NCBI RefSeq assembly: GCF_030766825.1
Contig: NZ_JASFDV010000011.1
Location: 48,478 to 112,477, forward strand
Length of the DNA stretch: 64,000 nucleotides
Origin: Nocardiopsis sp. CC223A
GTDB taxonomy: Bacteria > Actinomycetota > Actinomycetes > Streptosporangiales > Streptosporangiaceae
Direction of reading: 5' to 3'
Part shown: positions 18,521 to 27,095 of the stretch, one piece after another
How the letters are laid out: each line of letters opens with the position of its first letter
Numbering within the stretch: the first letter of the stretch is position 1
The notes under the pieces: model-generated
Database searches by the model: none
What the model was told of the DNA's origin: nothing
What the model saw: the letters and a program-made list of their open reading frames with translations, nothing else
Made by a program: the position numbers and the translations under genes

Positions 18521-19084
18521 CTAGGTGGGTCGGGGGCGGCCGTGGAACCATGCCCAGGCGGCGACCGCCGCCACGGCGGCCACCAGGGCCCACCACAGTG
18601 GCCCGACCTGGTGCGGGCAGGTGTCGGCGACCCCGAACAGGGCGTTCCCGCACAGGCGGCGAAACCCCGGGACGGGCCTCAGGTACACCATGGGGCCGCA
18701 GGCCAGGGCGGCGGCGGCCACCGTGGTCAGGGCACCGACCGTCGACAGGACCGGGCGGGCGCCCCGGTCCGGGCGCAGCCGCATCCACAGGGCCAGGGCG
18801 GCGGCGGCCGTGACCAGGAACAGCAGCGTCATCCCCCACATCAGGGAGGCGAATCCGTCACAGGGCGGGTTCACGTGGTGCGGGGGGACGGACAGGTGGT
18901 CCGGGGCCCGCGGAATACCCCACGGGTTGCAATAGCCCTCGACGGAGAAGAGGTACGTGGAGAAAAGGATGGCCGGGACGGCCAGGGAGCCGACCAAGGC
19001 CAGGGCGGACACGGCGAGCAGGCCGTGGCGCAGGAGCGGGGGGACACGGGTCGGGGCCAGGGGACGGGGATGTACGGGGATCAC
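18521..19084 (-). CDS. small multi-pass membrane protein, unknown
   Basis: An unrecognised protein of about 187 residues with four hydrophobic helices, at about 18-42, 72-95, 108-128 and 160-182. The loop between helices 1 and 2 contains two cysteines (GYCNPW and NPPCDGF), and the loop between 3 and 4 contains two more (RLCGN and DTCPH), so two disulfides on the outer face are possible. The start is uncertain: GTG 19084 and GTG 19150 both have only weak upstream signals. It ends 30 bp from the CRISPR array and runs towards it; no Cas-like feature is visible. Confidence 0.55.
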   Translation of the reverse strand: MIPVHPRPLAPTRVPPLLRHGLLAVSALALVGSLAVPAILFSTYLFSVEGYCNPWGIPRAPDHLSVPPHHVNPPCDGFASLMWGMTLLFLVTAAAALALWMRLRPDRGARPVLSTVGALTTVAAAALACGPMVYLRPVPGFRRLCGNALFGVADTCPHQVGPLWWALVAAVAAVAAWAWFHGRPRPT

Positions 19085-20566
19085 TCCATGGCGGTCGAAA
19101 TGGGCGGTTTTCCTCCCCTTTGCGATCCCGGCCAGGGGTGAGAAGTTCACTCCCGGCCGGGGCGGCGAACCAGGCCCGGTTCTCCCGAAGCCACGGCGGG
19201 CGGCAGGGTGACCGGCGAGCAGCCCCGGAGCCGACCTGAGGTCACGGATCAGGCGAACCCGCCGGCACCCCGGTCCTTGTCCGCTGTCGTGCGCGCTGTC
19301 GAATCCCGGCCGCCACGATCCGAGAGCACCCCTCACGCGCCGGGACCGGGCCCCTGAACAAGATCGTCGATGCGCGGTCCCTGGAAGAGGGAGACCGCAG
19401 GCTGGTCGGCAACAAGACAAGAGCGGCGCGACCCGGCCGGGGGCTCATCGACCCCTTCGGCGGGGAACGGGGGCGTCGAGCAGCCGGTGGCCCGGCACCG
19501 CGGTGACGCCGACGGCCGCCCCGGCGGTGAGCGGCGCGGCGGCCGCGCCCCGCCCCTGCCGCGGTGTCCGCCGGTCCGCTTCGGGCCGACGGCGCCGGGC
19601 GATCGTCTGGATCGTGCTGTGGCGCCTGCCCGTCGCCCGCATGGAGAGGACCTACGGCGTCCTCGGCTGGCCCTGGTGGTGTTCGGCGTCGCAACTGTGG
19701 CCGTCGGGCCCCGATCGGGGCGTCCTACTGGAGGACGCCACCGCCTTCGCCCCGCCGGCGGAGGAGGGTCCGGCCGTCGGGTACGGGGGATCCCTGGAAC
19801 CCCCACGCCGTGGGGCATCTGCTGGGCCTGCGGCACCGCCGCGAACGCTACGCGGAATGGAGGGACGTGGTGGCGCTGAGGGAGGAGGGCCGGGGCGAGA
19901 TCGGGGTGGACCACGACGCGCCGCCCCGCCGTCGGCGCGACGACCTCTGACCGTCGGCGGGGCCCCGCCCCGCCTCGAACAGTGGCCGACGCCCCTGCGG
20001 TGCCGGGATCGTGTCGGCACGGCGGCGCGGCGGCCCGGGAGGGGCGGGCCGCCGGTCGGACCTGCGGCCCACCCCGGGCCCGTGGCCCGGGCCGGGGGGC
20101 GATGACCCGACCCGGGGAAGTGAACTGTGTCCTTCCAGTGAGGTCTACCGCGGCCGACCGGCCCCGGCCGGATTGGTCCACCTCCCTCCGGTGCGAACCA
20201 CCCGTGCAACAGAACGGAATCCTTCCTGTTCCGGTTCGCAGGCACCCGGCGGCCCGGCCCGTACCACCGGGCGCAGGGCGCCCGCTGGTCCTGTGGGCGG
20301 TCCGGTCCCGTCGCCCACCAGCGGATCCGACGCTTGGTCACGGGCCGCTTACCGGACCCTGCCGACGGGAAACCCCTGGGGCAGAGGGACCTCGGGCACC
20401 CGCCTCCCGGCGGCTCCGCGCCCGCGGCCCCTCCGATTCCTCCGCAGTTCCGAGCGCTCGCCTTCGCCCCGGGCCGGTACCGGCCCGGGACTCCCCCGAC
20501 GGATTCCCGCTACCCTCCCGGCCTCCGTGACGCCGGAAGGTGATCCATGACCGAAGGACCCGCACC
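19085..20566. other. about 1.5 kb without a convincing intact gene
   Basis: Open frames exist on both strands but are arginine/proline/glycine-rich and show no consistent codon bias or recognisable domain. The only stretch with normal actinomycete codon usage is the remnant at 19503-19950. The part just before the LPMO gene (20100-20566) presumably holds its promoter. Confidence 0.5.
19503..19950 (+). pseudogene. possible decayed membrane-protein gene
   Basis: The last 45 codons before the stop at 19948-19950 have strong third-position GC and read DPWNPHAVGHLLGLRHRR followed by an acidic/basic helix, like the end of a real protein. Upstream, a hydrophobic run beginning TYGVLGWPWW is in a different frame and continues as VFGVATVAVG in a third, as if broken by indels. 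I do not recognise the family, and GC-rich chance reading cannot be excluded. Confidence 0.25.
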
Positions 20567-21118
20567 ATGTTGATCCGCAAGTCCGACACCCCCCGCCCCC
20601 ACAAGAAGCACCGGCTCCGCACGGCGGCGGCAGTGGCCGCCGCGACCACCCTGTTCCTCGGCCTCATGCCCGCGGGCACGGCCGGCGCCCACGGCTACAT
20701 CTCGAACCCGATGAGCCGCCAGGCCCAGTGCGCCGCGGGCATCGTCCAGTGCGGCGGCATCCAGTGGGAGCCGCAGAGCGTCGAGGGCCCCAAGGGGCTC
20801 ATGCGGTGCGACGGCGGCGTCGGCCGCTTCTCCGAGCTGAACGATGACGGCTACGGCTGGCGGGTGACCGACGTCGGCCGGGTCCAGACGTTCAACTGGA
20901 CCATCACGGCGGCGCACTCCACGTCCACCTGGGAGTACTTCATCGGCGGCCACCGGGTGGCCGTGTTCAACGATCACGGCGCCCGCCCGCCGTGGTCGTT
21001 CAGCCACACCGTGGACCTGTCGGGGTACAGCGGGCGGCACAAGCTGCTGGCCCGGTGGAACATCGCCGACACGGCCAACGCCTTCTACGTCTGCGTGGAC
21101 ATCAACATCCGCAGCTAG
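20567..21118 (+). CDS. secreted lytic polysaccharide monooxygenase (AA10)
   Basis: Copper enzyme that oxidatively cleaves chitin or cellulose outside the cell. The 183-residue precursor has a basic N-terminus, a hydrophobic helix and a cleavage site AGA|HGY, so the mature chain begins with H42, the first ligand of the histidine brace. H117 (TAAHSTSTW) is the second copper ligand and F173 (NAFYVC) fills the usual axial aromatic position. Four cysteines (C55, C62, C81, C176) could form two disulfides. There is no carbohydrate-binding module, so it is a minimal single-domain form. ATG 20567 follows GAAGGA. With the GH16 enzyme at 34764 it fits a polymer-degrading lifestyle. Confidence 0.93.
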   Translation: MLIRKSDTPRPHKKHRLRTAAAVAAATTLFLGLMPAGTAGAHGYISNPMSRQAQCAAGIVQCGGIQWEPQSVEGPKGLMRCDGGVGRFSELNDDGYGWRVTDVGRVQTFNWTITAAHSTSTWEYFIGGHRVAVFNDHGARPPWSFSHTVDLSGYSGRHKLLARWNIADTANAFYVCVDINIRS

Positions 21119-21496
21119 CGGCGGACGGCACCGGCCCCTGCGGCCCGTCCCCCTGTGATCGGCGGGCCGCGGTGAGGTGCGGCCCGCCCGGTACCGGTGG
21201 TGGCGCGTCCCCGGGCGCCACGGGTCACCCGGAGCCGGGCGGGCTCCTGCGCTCGCGCGCGGGGCACCGCCCGACCGGAGAGACCACCCCGCCGTGCCCG
21301 TGCCCGTGTCCGGACCCGCGCCCGTGTCCGGTACGGCCTCCGCCCGCCGACACACCGGCACCGGCCTCCCAGCGCTCCCGTCCGCGCTCCGCGGTGGGAA
21401 GGGCCCCGCCGCCCGGATTGACCTTGTCCCTGGGGGAAGGTGTCCACTGGTCGTGGCCCACCCGGAACACGGGTGGCGATCATGAGGGAGAGGACG
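21119..21496. other. 378-bp gap between LPMO and GyrI-like genes
   Basis: No gene seen. It contains the left arm of the inverted repeat described below (21291-21328), rich in CCCGTG units, and upstream of 21497 GGGAGAGG as ribosome binding site. Confidence 0.4.
21291..21328 (+). repeat. left arm of inverted repeat flanking the GyrI/MerR pair
   Basis: Begins GCCGTGCCCGTGCCC and ends GGACCCGCGCCCGTGTC. Apart from a 6-bp insertion (GTGTCC) and one mismatch it equals the reverse complement of 22793-22824. Confidence 0.65.
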
Positions 21497-21988
21497 ATGA
21501 GCGCATTCACCGTCGAGCAGCGGGCCGAGCGCCCCTGGGTCGGTGTCCCGATGACGGCCGAACTCGCCCACTGGGACCGGGTGAACGAGCACGTCCCGCG
21601 GATCTACGGCGCCCTGGCCGAAGCGGGCGGGATTCCGCGGGGCGGGCCGATCTACCGGTACCACCGCCTGCGGACGGCCGCGGACCCGATGGACATCACG
21701 GTCTGCGTCCCCGTGTCGGCGTGCATGGAGATCGGCGACGGGTTCGAGACCGGGGTGATCCCGGCCGGCCGCTACCTGGTCGCGCGCCCGGAGGGCGGTC
21801 CGGACGCGCTCGCCCGGACCCACCGGGACATGTGGGAGTGGGCGGGTGTGCAGGGCCTGGAACTCGCCATCGACGAGCGGGCCGACGGCATCCACTGGCA
21901 CGCGCGCACGGAGCAGTTCCTCACGGACCCGCAGACCGAGCCGGACCGCGACAAGTGGGCCGTCGAGGTCGCATACTTGCTGAAGTGA
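21497..21988 (+). CDS. GyrI-like effector-binding domain protein
   Basis: A 163-residue stand-alone GyrI/AraC effector-binding (SOUL-type) domain. Visible blocks are the opening VEQRAERPWVGVP, an acidic Y-R-Y-H-R region, V-C-V-P-V-S, the G-V-I-P-A-G-R-Y-L-V strand that lines the ligand pocket, and a C-terminal D-K-W-A-V-E-V-A-Y-L. Such proteins bind, and some hydrolyse, small hydrophobic or cationic compounds. ATG 21497 is preferred over upstream in-frame starts because of GGGAGAGG. Its stop overlaps the GTG of the MerR gene by 4 bp, so sensor domain and regulator are made together. Confidence 0.82.
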   Translation: MSAFTVEQRAERPWVGVPMTAELAHWDRVNEHVPRIYGALAEAGGIPRGGPIYRYHRLRTAADPMDITVCVPVSACMEIGDGFETGVIPAGRYLVARPEGGPDALARTHRDMWEWAGVQGLELAIDERADGIHWHARTEQFLTDPQTEPDRDKWAVEVAYLLK

Positions 21989-22794
21989 GCGAGACCGGAG
22001 CGAGGCTGTCGATCGGCGAGTTCGGTCGCGTCACATGGCTCTCCCCGAAGGCGCTGCGCCTGTACGAGCGGCGCGGGCTGCTCGTCCCCGACGCCGTCGA
22101 CGAGTACACGGGGTACCGCTACTACCGCCCGTCGCAGGCGGGGCGCGCCCGCACGATCGCACTGCTGCGCCGCGTGGGCATGCCGCTCGAACGCATCGGT
22201 GCCGTCCTGGACGCCTCCGACGACGAGCGGCGAGAGCTCCTGGACGCCTACCGCGCCGAAACGGTGCGTGCGCACGAGCGCGCGGTCGCGCTGCTCGACG
22301 GACTCGCGGCCGGTCTCCCCGACGGCCGGACGGACGGCGTCCAGGACGCGCCGCCGGTGTCGAGCCGGGAGGTTCCGGCCCGGCCCTTCGTCGCGCGGAC
22401 GGTGCGCACGACCGTCGCGGACCTGTCCGCGCACATCGAGCGCGTCGCGGCCGAGCTGTCACAGCGGGCCGGTACGGCGGCCGACCGGTCGTGCCCCCTG
22501 GTCGTCGTCTACCACGGCGAGGTGGGCTGGGAGTCGGACGGGCCCGTCGAGGTGCGCGTGCCCGTCACCGGCGAACCGGACGCGGACGGCGTCGAGCCCG
22601 CCGGGTCCGAGCTGTTCGTCGACGTACCGTACGCCGAGGTCCAGTTCCCCACGATCCTGCGGGCGTTCGACGCGGTCCGCGCGGCCGCGGCCCGCCGCGG
22701 GCGCCGCCCCTCCGGGTCGCCGCGCGAGGTCTACCTCGACGGCGACCCGTTCCGCTGCCAGGTCGCGCAGCGCTACACCGGGACCGGGGACTGA
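21985..22794 (+). CDS. MerR-family regulator with GyrI-like C-terminal domain
   Basis: A 269-residue regulator of the BmrR/TipA style. Residues 8-75 are a MerR winged helix (LSIGEFGRVTWLSPKALRLY, then GYRYY and the I-A-L-L-R-R-V-G-M-P-L segment). A dimerising helix follows (about 80-115), and residues 130-268 form a GyrI-like ligand domain with P-L-V-V-V-Y-H-G-E-V and V-E-V-R-V-P-V. No metal-binding cysteines are present, so drug-like or organic ligands are expected. It is coupled to the preceding GyrI gene. The target promoter is not evident; no divergent exporter sits next to it. Confidence 0.85.
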   Translation: MSETGARLSIGEFGRVTWLSPKALRLYERRGLLVPDAVDEYTGYRYYRPSQAGRARTIALLRRVGMPLERIGAVLDASDDERRELLDAYRAETVRAHERAVALLDGLAAGLPDGRTDGVQDAPPVSSREVPARPFVARTVRTTVADLSAHIERVAAELSQRAGTAADRSCPLVVVYHGEVGWESDGPVEVRVPVTGEPDADGVEPAGSELFVDVPYAEVQFPTILRAFDAVRAAAARRGRRPSGSPREVYLDGDPFRCQVAQRYTGTGD

Positions 22795-22824
22795 CACGGG
22801 CCCGGGTCCGGGCACGGGCACGGC
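22793..22824 (-). repeat. right arm of inverted repeat flanking the GyrI/MerR pair
   Basis: Read on the minus strand this begins GCCGTGCCCGTGCCC and ends in GCCCGTGTC, matching 21291-21328 except for a 6-bp gap and one mismatch. It overlaps the last two bases of the MerR stop codon. Confidence 0.65.
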
Positions 22825-22870
22825 CGGAGACCGGTCCCGCGGATGCGCGGGATCTCCGGGGCCCGCCCTC

Positions 22871-23779
22871 TCAGCGCGAAACGGTGGGAGCGGCCCAGAC
22901 TGCGGTCCACCCCGAGTCCTCCAGCCTTTCCACCTCCAGGCGCAGCCGCAGGGCGTTCTCCACGCTGACGGAGACCTCCCCGGTCTCACCCAGGCCGAGG
23001 GTGTGCGAGTCGAGCAGGTCGTCGTCAGCGAATACCCGGACCGTTACCGACGAGCCGCTCGGGGAGTCGTCGCTCAACCCGACCACGGCCTCGAAGGTCT
23101 TCCAGTCCCGGCCGAGGTCGAATTCGACGGCGCACTTCGCGCAGCTTTTCAGCTGGACGGTCTCGGTATGGGTGAGGCCGTCGACGGTGGCGGCCCCCGT
23201 GTCGTAGTGGTGCCCGCTCTCGGCCACCGTGAGCCGGGACAGCCCCCACCGTTCCGGGCCGTTCTCGCCGTCCTGCGGGGTCTGCTCCGGTGAAGGGGGG
23301 TCTTCCGGTGACGTCGGGGGCCCGGTGGTGGGCGGCTCCGGGAGCCCGTCGGCTCGGTCGCCCTCGGTGTTGTCGGGCGACGGAGTCGCGGTCGGCTCCG
23401 GGGAAGCGGATACGTTCGCGGACCGCTGCTCCTCCCTGTCCTGCCGCATCAGCGCGCCGCCGTAGCCGACGCCCCCACCGATGATCGTGGAGAAGAAGGC
23501 CGTTACGGCTATGACCGCGACCAGGTACCCCCGGGTCCGCGCGAAGGGTTGGCGCGCCCATGCGACGTCATCGTCGTCCTTCTTGCGCGCGATCCTCATG
23601 AAGATGGTGATGCAGCCGGCGACGGCCAGGACGATGGCGCCCAGTGCCCCGCCCACCCAGGAGGCGAACTCCCAGGCGAAGTCCCTGGTGATGCCGCCGC
23701 CCACCCACAGGACGTACAAGCCGAAACCGATGAGGGCGACGATCGAGATCACCAGGGTCAGGAACAAGGATTTCGACAT
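22871..23779 (-). CDS. membrane protein with extracytoplasmic NPCBM-like domain
   Basis: A 302-residue protein with helices at about 5-28, 38-62 and 85-107. A proline/serine/threonine-rich linker follows (about 125-175), then a C-terminal beta domain of about 125 residues. That domain has the pattern of NPCBM/NEW2 carbohydrate-binding modules: a VEFDLGRDWKTFEAVVGL strand, V-x-V-R-V-F-A-D-D, and a closing L-R-L-R-L-E-V-E. The paired cysteines KSCAKC occur at its start. Presumably it displays a glycan-binding module on the cell surface. It is transcribed towards the MerR gene. Confidence 0.72.
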   Translation of the reverse strand: MSKSLFLTLVISIVALIGFGLYVLWVGGGITRDFAWEFASWVGGALGAIVLAVAGCITIFMRIARKKDDDDVAWARQPFARTRGYLVAVIAVTAFFSTIIGGGVGYGGALMRQDREEQRSANVSASPEPTATPSPDNTEGDRADGLPEPPTTGPPTSPEDPPSPEQTPQDGENGPERWGLSRLTVAESGHHYDTGAATVDGLTHTETVQLKSCAKCAVEFDLGRDWKTFEAVVGLSDDSPSGSSVTVRVFADDDLLDSHTLGLGETGEVSVSVENALRLRLEVERLEDSGWTAVWAAPTVSR

Positions 23780-23935
23780 AGGGGAATGATGTCGCAGGTC
23801 GGGAGGTGTCCGCCATTCGGATATCCGGTTTTGTGGCGTCGATGTTGGGTTTCGTTGCTAGAAAGAAGAATGGGATTTATATTCATTTGTGGGGCTGTAT
23901 GTTTCTTGTGTGGTGTGATCGCCGTGGTCGGGTGC

Positions 23936-24081
23936 TGTGAGGCGCTCGTGCGGGTCGCCGGGGACGGTCCAGCCGATGGGGCGGTGGGCGACGATCTCGG
24001 TGCCGCCGTCGGGGAGTGGGCTCCAGGGTGAGGACCCGGCGGCGGTGGACGAGGTCGTCCGGCACGAGCAGGGCCGGGGCG
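23936..24081 (-). pseudogene. frameshifted partial copy of the gene at 26413-26880
   Basis: About 145 bp closely resemble 26665-26800 on the same strand; translated pieces read DDLVHRRRVLTLEPTP here against DDLIHRRWVLTLEPTP there. One extra base near 24016 shifts the frame, and neither end of the gene is present. It is a truncated duplicate of part of the regulatory-island operon 2.7 kb away, so this segment was probably shuffled by recombination. Confidence 0.7.
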
Positions 24082-24142
24082 GTCCGGCCGACGGACCGGC
24101 TGGTATCCCTGGAGGAGACCTCCCCCTGGCCTGGAGTCGTCG

Positions 24143-24489
24143 ATGACCGTTCGCCGTGTCGTGCCCGATGTCCGGTCGGAAGCCGTGCGGGAGAGCCCGG
24201 AGTTCTACGGCCTGCTCGGGTTCGAAGAGGTGGGAACCACGGCCGGATCATGACACTCGCCTCCCCGCCCGGTCCGACGGCGCAGGTCGGCTCCATGGCC
24301 GAGGGCAGGGCCGCTCCGTTCGCGCCGGACATGAGCGTCGAGGTGGACGACGTGGACGCGGCCCACGAGGCGGTGTGGGAGAGCGGGGCGGAGACCGTCC
24401 ACCCCTTGCAGGACGAGGAGAGGGGAGTGCGCGGCTTCGTCGTCCGCGATCCCGACGGACGGATGGTCAACGTGCCGGGGCTCCGCTGA
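24143..24489 (+). pseudogene. frameshifted glyoxalase/VOC-family protein
   Basis: The ATG at 24143 starts a typical VOC N-terminus (MTVRRVVPDV... FYGLLGFEEVG) that hits a stop at about 24251. From about 24236 the next frame continues the same fold (NHGRIMTLASPP, then DMSVEVDDVDAAHEA and VVRDPDGRMVNV). Joining the two frames needs one base change in length and restores a normal protein of about 115 residues. It is therefore a single-indel pseudogene, or a sequencing error in a real gene. Confidence 0.75.
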
Positions 24490-24633
24490 GGGCCGCCGCA
24501 CGAAGGCTTCGGGTGCGGTCGCGACGAACGCGCACGCCCTGCGTCGGCCGCGTACGGCCGCTCCCGAACGGAGTTCCCGCTTCTGGCATGATCGGGCCGA
24601 CCGTGTGAATACCCCCTACGCGGAAGCGGTGCC

Positions 24634-26346
24634 ATGGCCGAACCCATCACCGACGGCGACCCCACCCACGCGGGCCCCTACAAGCTGCACGCACGCCTCG
24701 GCGGAGGCGGCATGGGGCAGGTCTTCCTGGGGCGCTCCCCGGGCGGGCGCACCGTCGTGGTCAAGGTCGTGCGCCCCGAACTCGCCCGGGACGCCGAGTT
24801 CCGGCGCCGTTTCGCCGCCGAGATCGCCGCCGCCCGCAGGGTGGGCGGGTTCTACACCGCCCAGGTGGTGGACGCCGGCCCCGAGGACGATCCGCCGTGG
24901 CTGGCCACCGCCTACATCCCGGGGCCCACCCTGCACCAGGCCGTCACCGACCACGGGCCCCTGCCGGTGGAGTCGGTGGCGGTGCTCGGGGCCGGTCTGG
25001 CCGAAGGTCTGGCCGCCGTACATGCGAGCGACCTGGTGCACCGAGACCTCAAACCGGCCAACATCATCCTGGCCGCCGACGGGCCCCGGCTGATCGACTT
25101 CGGCATCGCCCGCGCACTGGACGCCACCTCCCACACCCGGACCTCCACCGTGCTGGGCACCGCCGCGTTCATGTCCCCGGAACAGGCCACGGCCCGGCAG
25201 ATCGGCCCGGCCTCGGACGTGTTCTCCCTGGGATGCGTGCTGGCCTTCGCGGCCACCGGCCGCAGCCCGTTCGGGGAGGGGCCGGTCCATGCGGTGGTCT
25301 TCCGGGTCGTGCACGAGGAGCCGGACCTGTCCGGCCTGCCCGCCCCGCTGGCCGGACTGGTGGGGGAGTGCCTGGCCAAGGACCCCGCCGCCCGCCCCGA
25401 CCTGGAACACCTCCTGCGGGAGTCGTCCGCGATGGCACCGGCCGAGGAAGGGCGGGGGGAGAGCCGATGGCCGTCCGGAGACCTCACCGAGGTCATCACC
25501 GGCTACCAGGGTCTCCCACCGACCCTGGCCGAGACCGAACCGGATCAGGCCGGTGGCGGGCTCGACGCTGGGCAAGTGCGCCTTATTCCGGAGAAAAGTC
25601 CACACCGGGAGTCGAAAGAAAAAGCGAATCTGGTGATCGGCAACCTTGGACTGGTCCCGATGACGGCGATCGTGGACGATGCATCCATGGGGCTGATCCA
25701 ACCGGGGCAGGACCATGCTTTCTCCGTCGAGCCAGGTCGGCACATGCTGTTGGTGAAGACCGGAGGACCTCGTTATCTGGCCCAACGCCTACAGCTGGAT
25801 GCCGGTAGTACCACGGCGATTGCTTTCGAGGGCGAGGAGCAGGTCGAGCCACGGCAGGTGCAAGAGGTGGTATTCACCGGCAGCAGGGCCGAGAAGGCAT
25901 TCGAGGAGGCGGTCGCGTGGGGGCTGATGGTCCTGCTGATCGGCCTGCTCAACGCCTGGGCGCAAGAAGGTACAGGAACATTACCTGTTGTCATGCTCAT
26001 AAGCCTGGGGGTCAGTGCTATCGCAGGTTTGATCGGGTTTATGGAAACTCCTTCGCGTTTCATCGTGGGCAGTGGTGGGCTGAAAGCGAGAAAGCGCGTC
26101 TGGTGGGGTGAGGTCGAAAAGGTCGGTATCACGGGTCATGGCCGTGGTGCCAGGCTCGTCCTCTGGACCAAGAAAGGCCGTTCTCTCAATGATGGCATTC
26201 TTCCTCTGGCGGGGAAGCAAGCTCCTGATGGAAGCTATGCCAGCCCCGTCAAAAGAATCGGGGTGAGGAGCGAGCGGGACCTCGAACGGCTCCGCGCGGC
26301 GCTGCGCTGGTTCGCGGGTGACCGCTACCTGGAACAGTCCAGGTGA
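24634..26346 (+). CDS. Ser/Thr protein kinase with unusual C-terminal membrane domain
   Basis: A 570-residue Hanks-type kinase. The catalytic domain (16-275) is complete: glycine loop GGGGMGQV at 23-30, K44, catalytic HRDLKPAN with D138, DFG at 155-157, and the GTAAFMSPEQ activation segment. After a linker comes a domain I do not recognise (about 325-420: NLVIGNLGLVPM, a GRHMLLVKTGG strand). Two membrane helices follow at about 430-470, then a PH-like tail (residues 480-568: RFIVGSGGLKARKRVWWGEV). From about 25560 the GC content falls and rarer codons appear, so the C-terminal half may have been acquired separately. PASTA repeats are absent. It is transcribed alone. Confidence 0.88.
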   Translation: MAEPITDGDPTHAGPYKLHARLGGGGMGQVFLGRSPGGRTVVVKVVRPELARDAEFRRRFAAEIAAARRVGGFYTAQVVDAGPEDDPPWLATAYIPGPTLHQAVTDHGPLPVESVAVLGAGLAEGLAAVHASDLVHRDLKPANIILAADGPRLIDFGIARALDATSHTRTSTVLGTAAFMSPEQATARQIGPASDVFSLGCVLAFAATGRSPFGEGPVHAVVFRVVHEEPDLSGLPAPLAGLVGECLAKDPAARPDLEHLLRESSAMAPAEEGRGESRWPSGDLTEVITGYQGLPPTLAETEPDQAGGGLDAGQVRLIPEKSPHRESKEKANLVIGNLGLVPMTAIVDDASMGLIQPGQDHAFSVEPGRHMLLVKTGGPRYLAQRLQLDAGSTTAIAFEGEEQVEPRQVQEVVFTGSRAEKAFEEAVAWGLMVLLIGLLNAWAQEGTGTLPVVMLISLGVSAIAGLIGFMETPSRFIVGSGGLKARKRVWWGEVEKVGITGHGRGARLVLWTKKGRSLNDGILPLAGKQAPDGSYASPVKRIGVRSERDLERLRAALRWFAGDRYLEQSR

Positions 26347-26412
26347 TCACGTTCCGCGATGTGGGCGGAGCGCCGCGCGCAGCGGGTTCGATACCCGTGT
26401 TCGGCGGGCGGG

Positions 26413-26880
26413 TCAGTCGCCGTGGGCGTACTTGCGGTTCGGGTCGCCGATGAGGGGTGCGCCCAGGGCGCGCTGGGTGGCGATGGTCTCGCCCTGGCGG
26501 CGGACGGCGTTCTTCTCCTCGTCGGTGAGGTCGTCGGGGATGGGGTCCTGGGCCGGGTCGTAGCCGGGTGTGTCCATGGTCTGCTCCCTCGCTTCGGCAG
26601 GGTGGTCGGTGGTGTGGCGGCGGGTCAGCAGGTCGCGCAGGGCGGCGTGGTCGGGTGCGGCGAGGCGTTCGTGCGGGTCGCCGGGGCCGGTCCAGCCGAT
26701 GGGTCGGTAGGCGACGACCTCGGTGTCGCCGTCGGGGGTCGGCTCCAGAGTGAGGACCCAGCGGCGGTGGATGAGGTCGTCCAGCATGAGCAGGGTCGGA
26801 TCCAGGTTCGGGCGCGGGCGCGGGGGCGGGACCCCGGGGGTGCCGGTGAGCCCGGTGGGCTCGGCGGGTTCGGTGGTCAC
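26413..26880 (-). CDS. hypothetical protein, third gene of the island operon
   Basis: An unrecognised acidic, proline-rich protein of 155 residues. A first half with DDLIHRRWVLTLEPTPDGDTEVVAYRP is reduced elsewhere in the window to the pseudogene at 23936-24081. A second half is charged (IPDDLTDEEKNAVRRQ) and ends RKYAHGD. No domain, signal or membrane segment is visible. The GTG start overlaps the stop of the 72-residue gene by 4 bp, so the three minus-strand genes 27778-26413 form one coupled unit. Confidence 0.6.
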   Translation of the reverse strand: MTTEPAEPTGLTGTPGVPPPRPRPNLDPTLLMLDDLIHRRWVLTLEPTPDGDTEVVAYRPIGWTGPGDPHERLAAPDHAALRDLLTRRHTTDHPAEAREQTMDTPGYDPAQDPIPDDLTDEEKNAVRRQGETIATQRALGAPLIGDPNRKYAHGD

Positions 26881-27095
26881 AGGTCCTCCAGGGGGCTGCG
26901 CCAGATGAGCGGGTGCGGGTGGGGGTCGCGTCCGGAGGTGACCGCGACCCGGGTGGTGTGGCCGTGGGTGGCGGCGTAGACGGCGTGGCCTTCCAGGGTG
27001 GGTCCGAGGTAGCGCAGCGGTACCTGGTGGGTGTGGGCCCAGAAGCCGAGGGTCTGGACCGAGGGGAACTCGCGGATGTCGCAGACGCGGCGCAT
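26877..27095 (-). CDS. hypothetical 72-residue protein, second gene of the island operon
   Basis: A small unrecognised protein starting MRRVCDIREFPSVQTLGFWA and ending in a proline/histidine-rich tail. Its core (VPLRYLGPTLEGHAVYAATHGHTTRVAVTSG in spirit: alternating strands) looks like a compact beta domain. The ATG overlaps the stop of the upstream 227-residue gene (TGATG) and its stop overlaps the next GTG, which supports it as a real gene despite its size. Confidence 0.6.
   Translation of the reverse strand: MRRVCDIREFPSVQTLGFWAHTHQVPLRYLGPTLEGHAVYAATHGHTTRVAVTSGRDPHPHPLIWRSPLEDL

Noticed and set aside
18521..19084. Membrane gene adjacent to the array as a CRISPR accessory protein
   Set aside because: No Cas motif, it runs towards the array, and small membrane proteins are common elsewhere in the window.
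26378..26400. GCGGGTTCGATACCCGT, which looks like a tRNA T-arm
   Set aside because: No matching acceptor, D or anticodon arm lies upstream and the 5' complement of the would-be acceptor is missing. It could be an attachment-site relic but there is no second copy or integrase.
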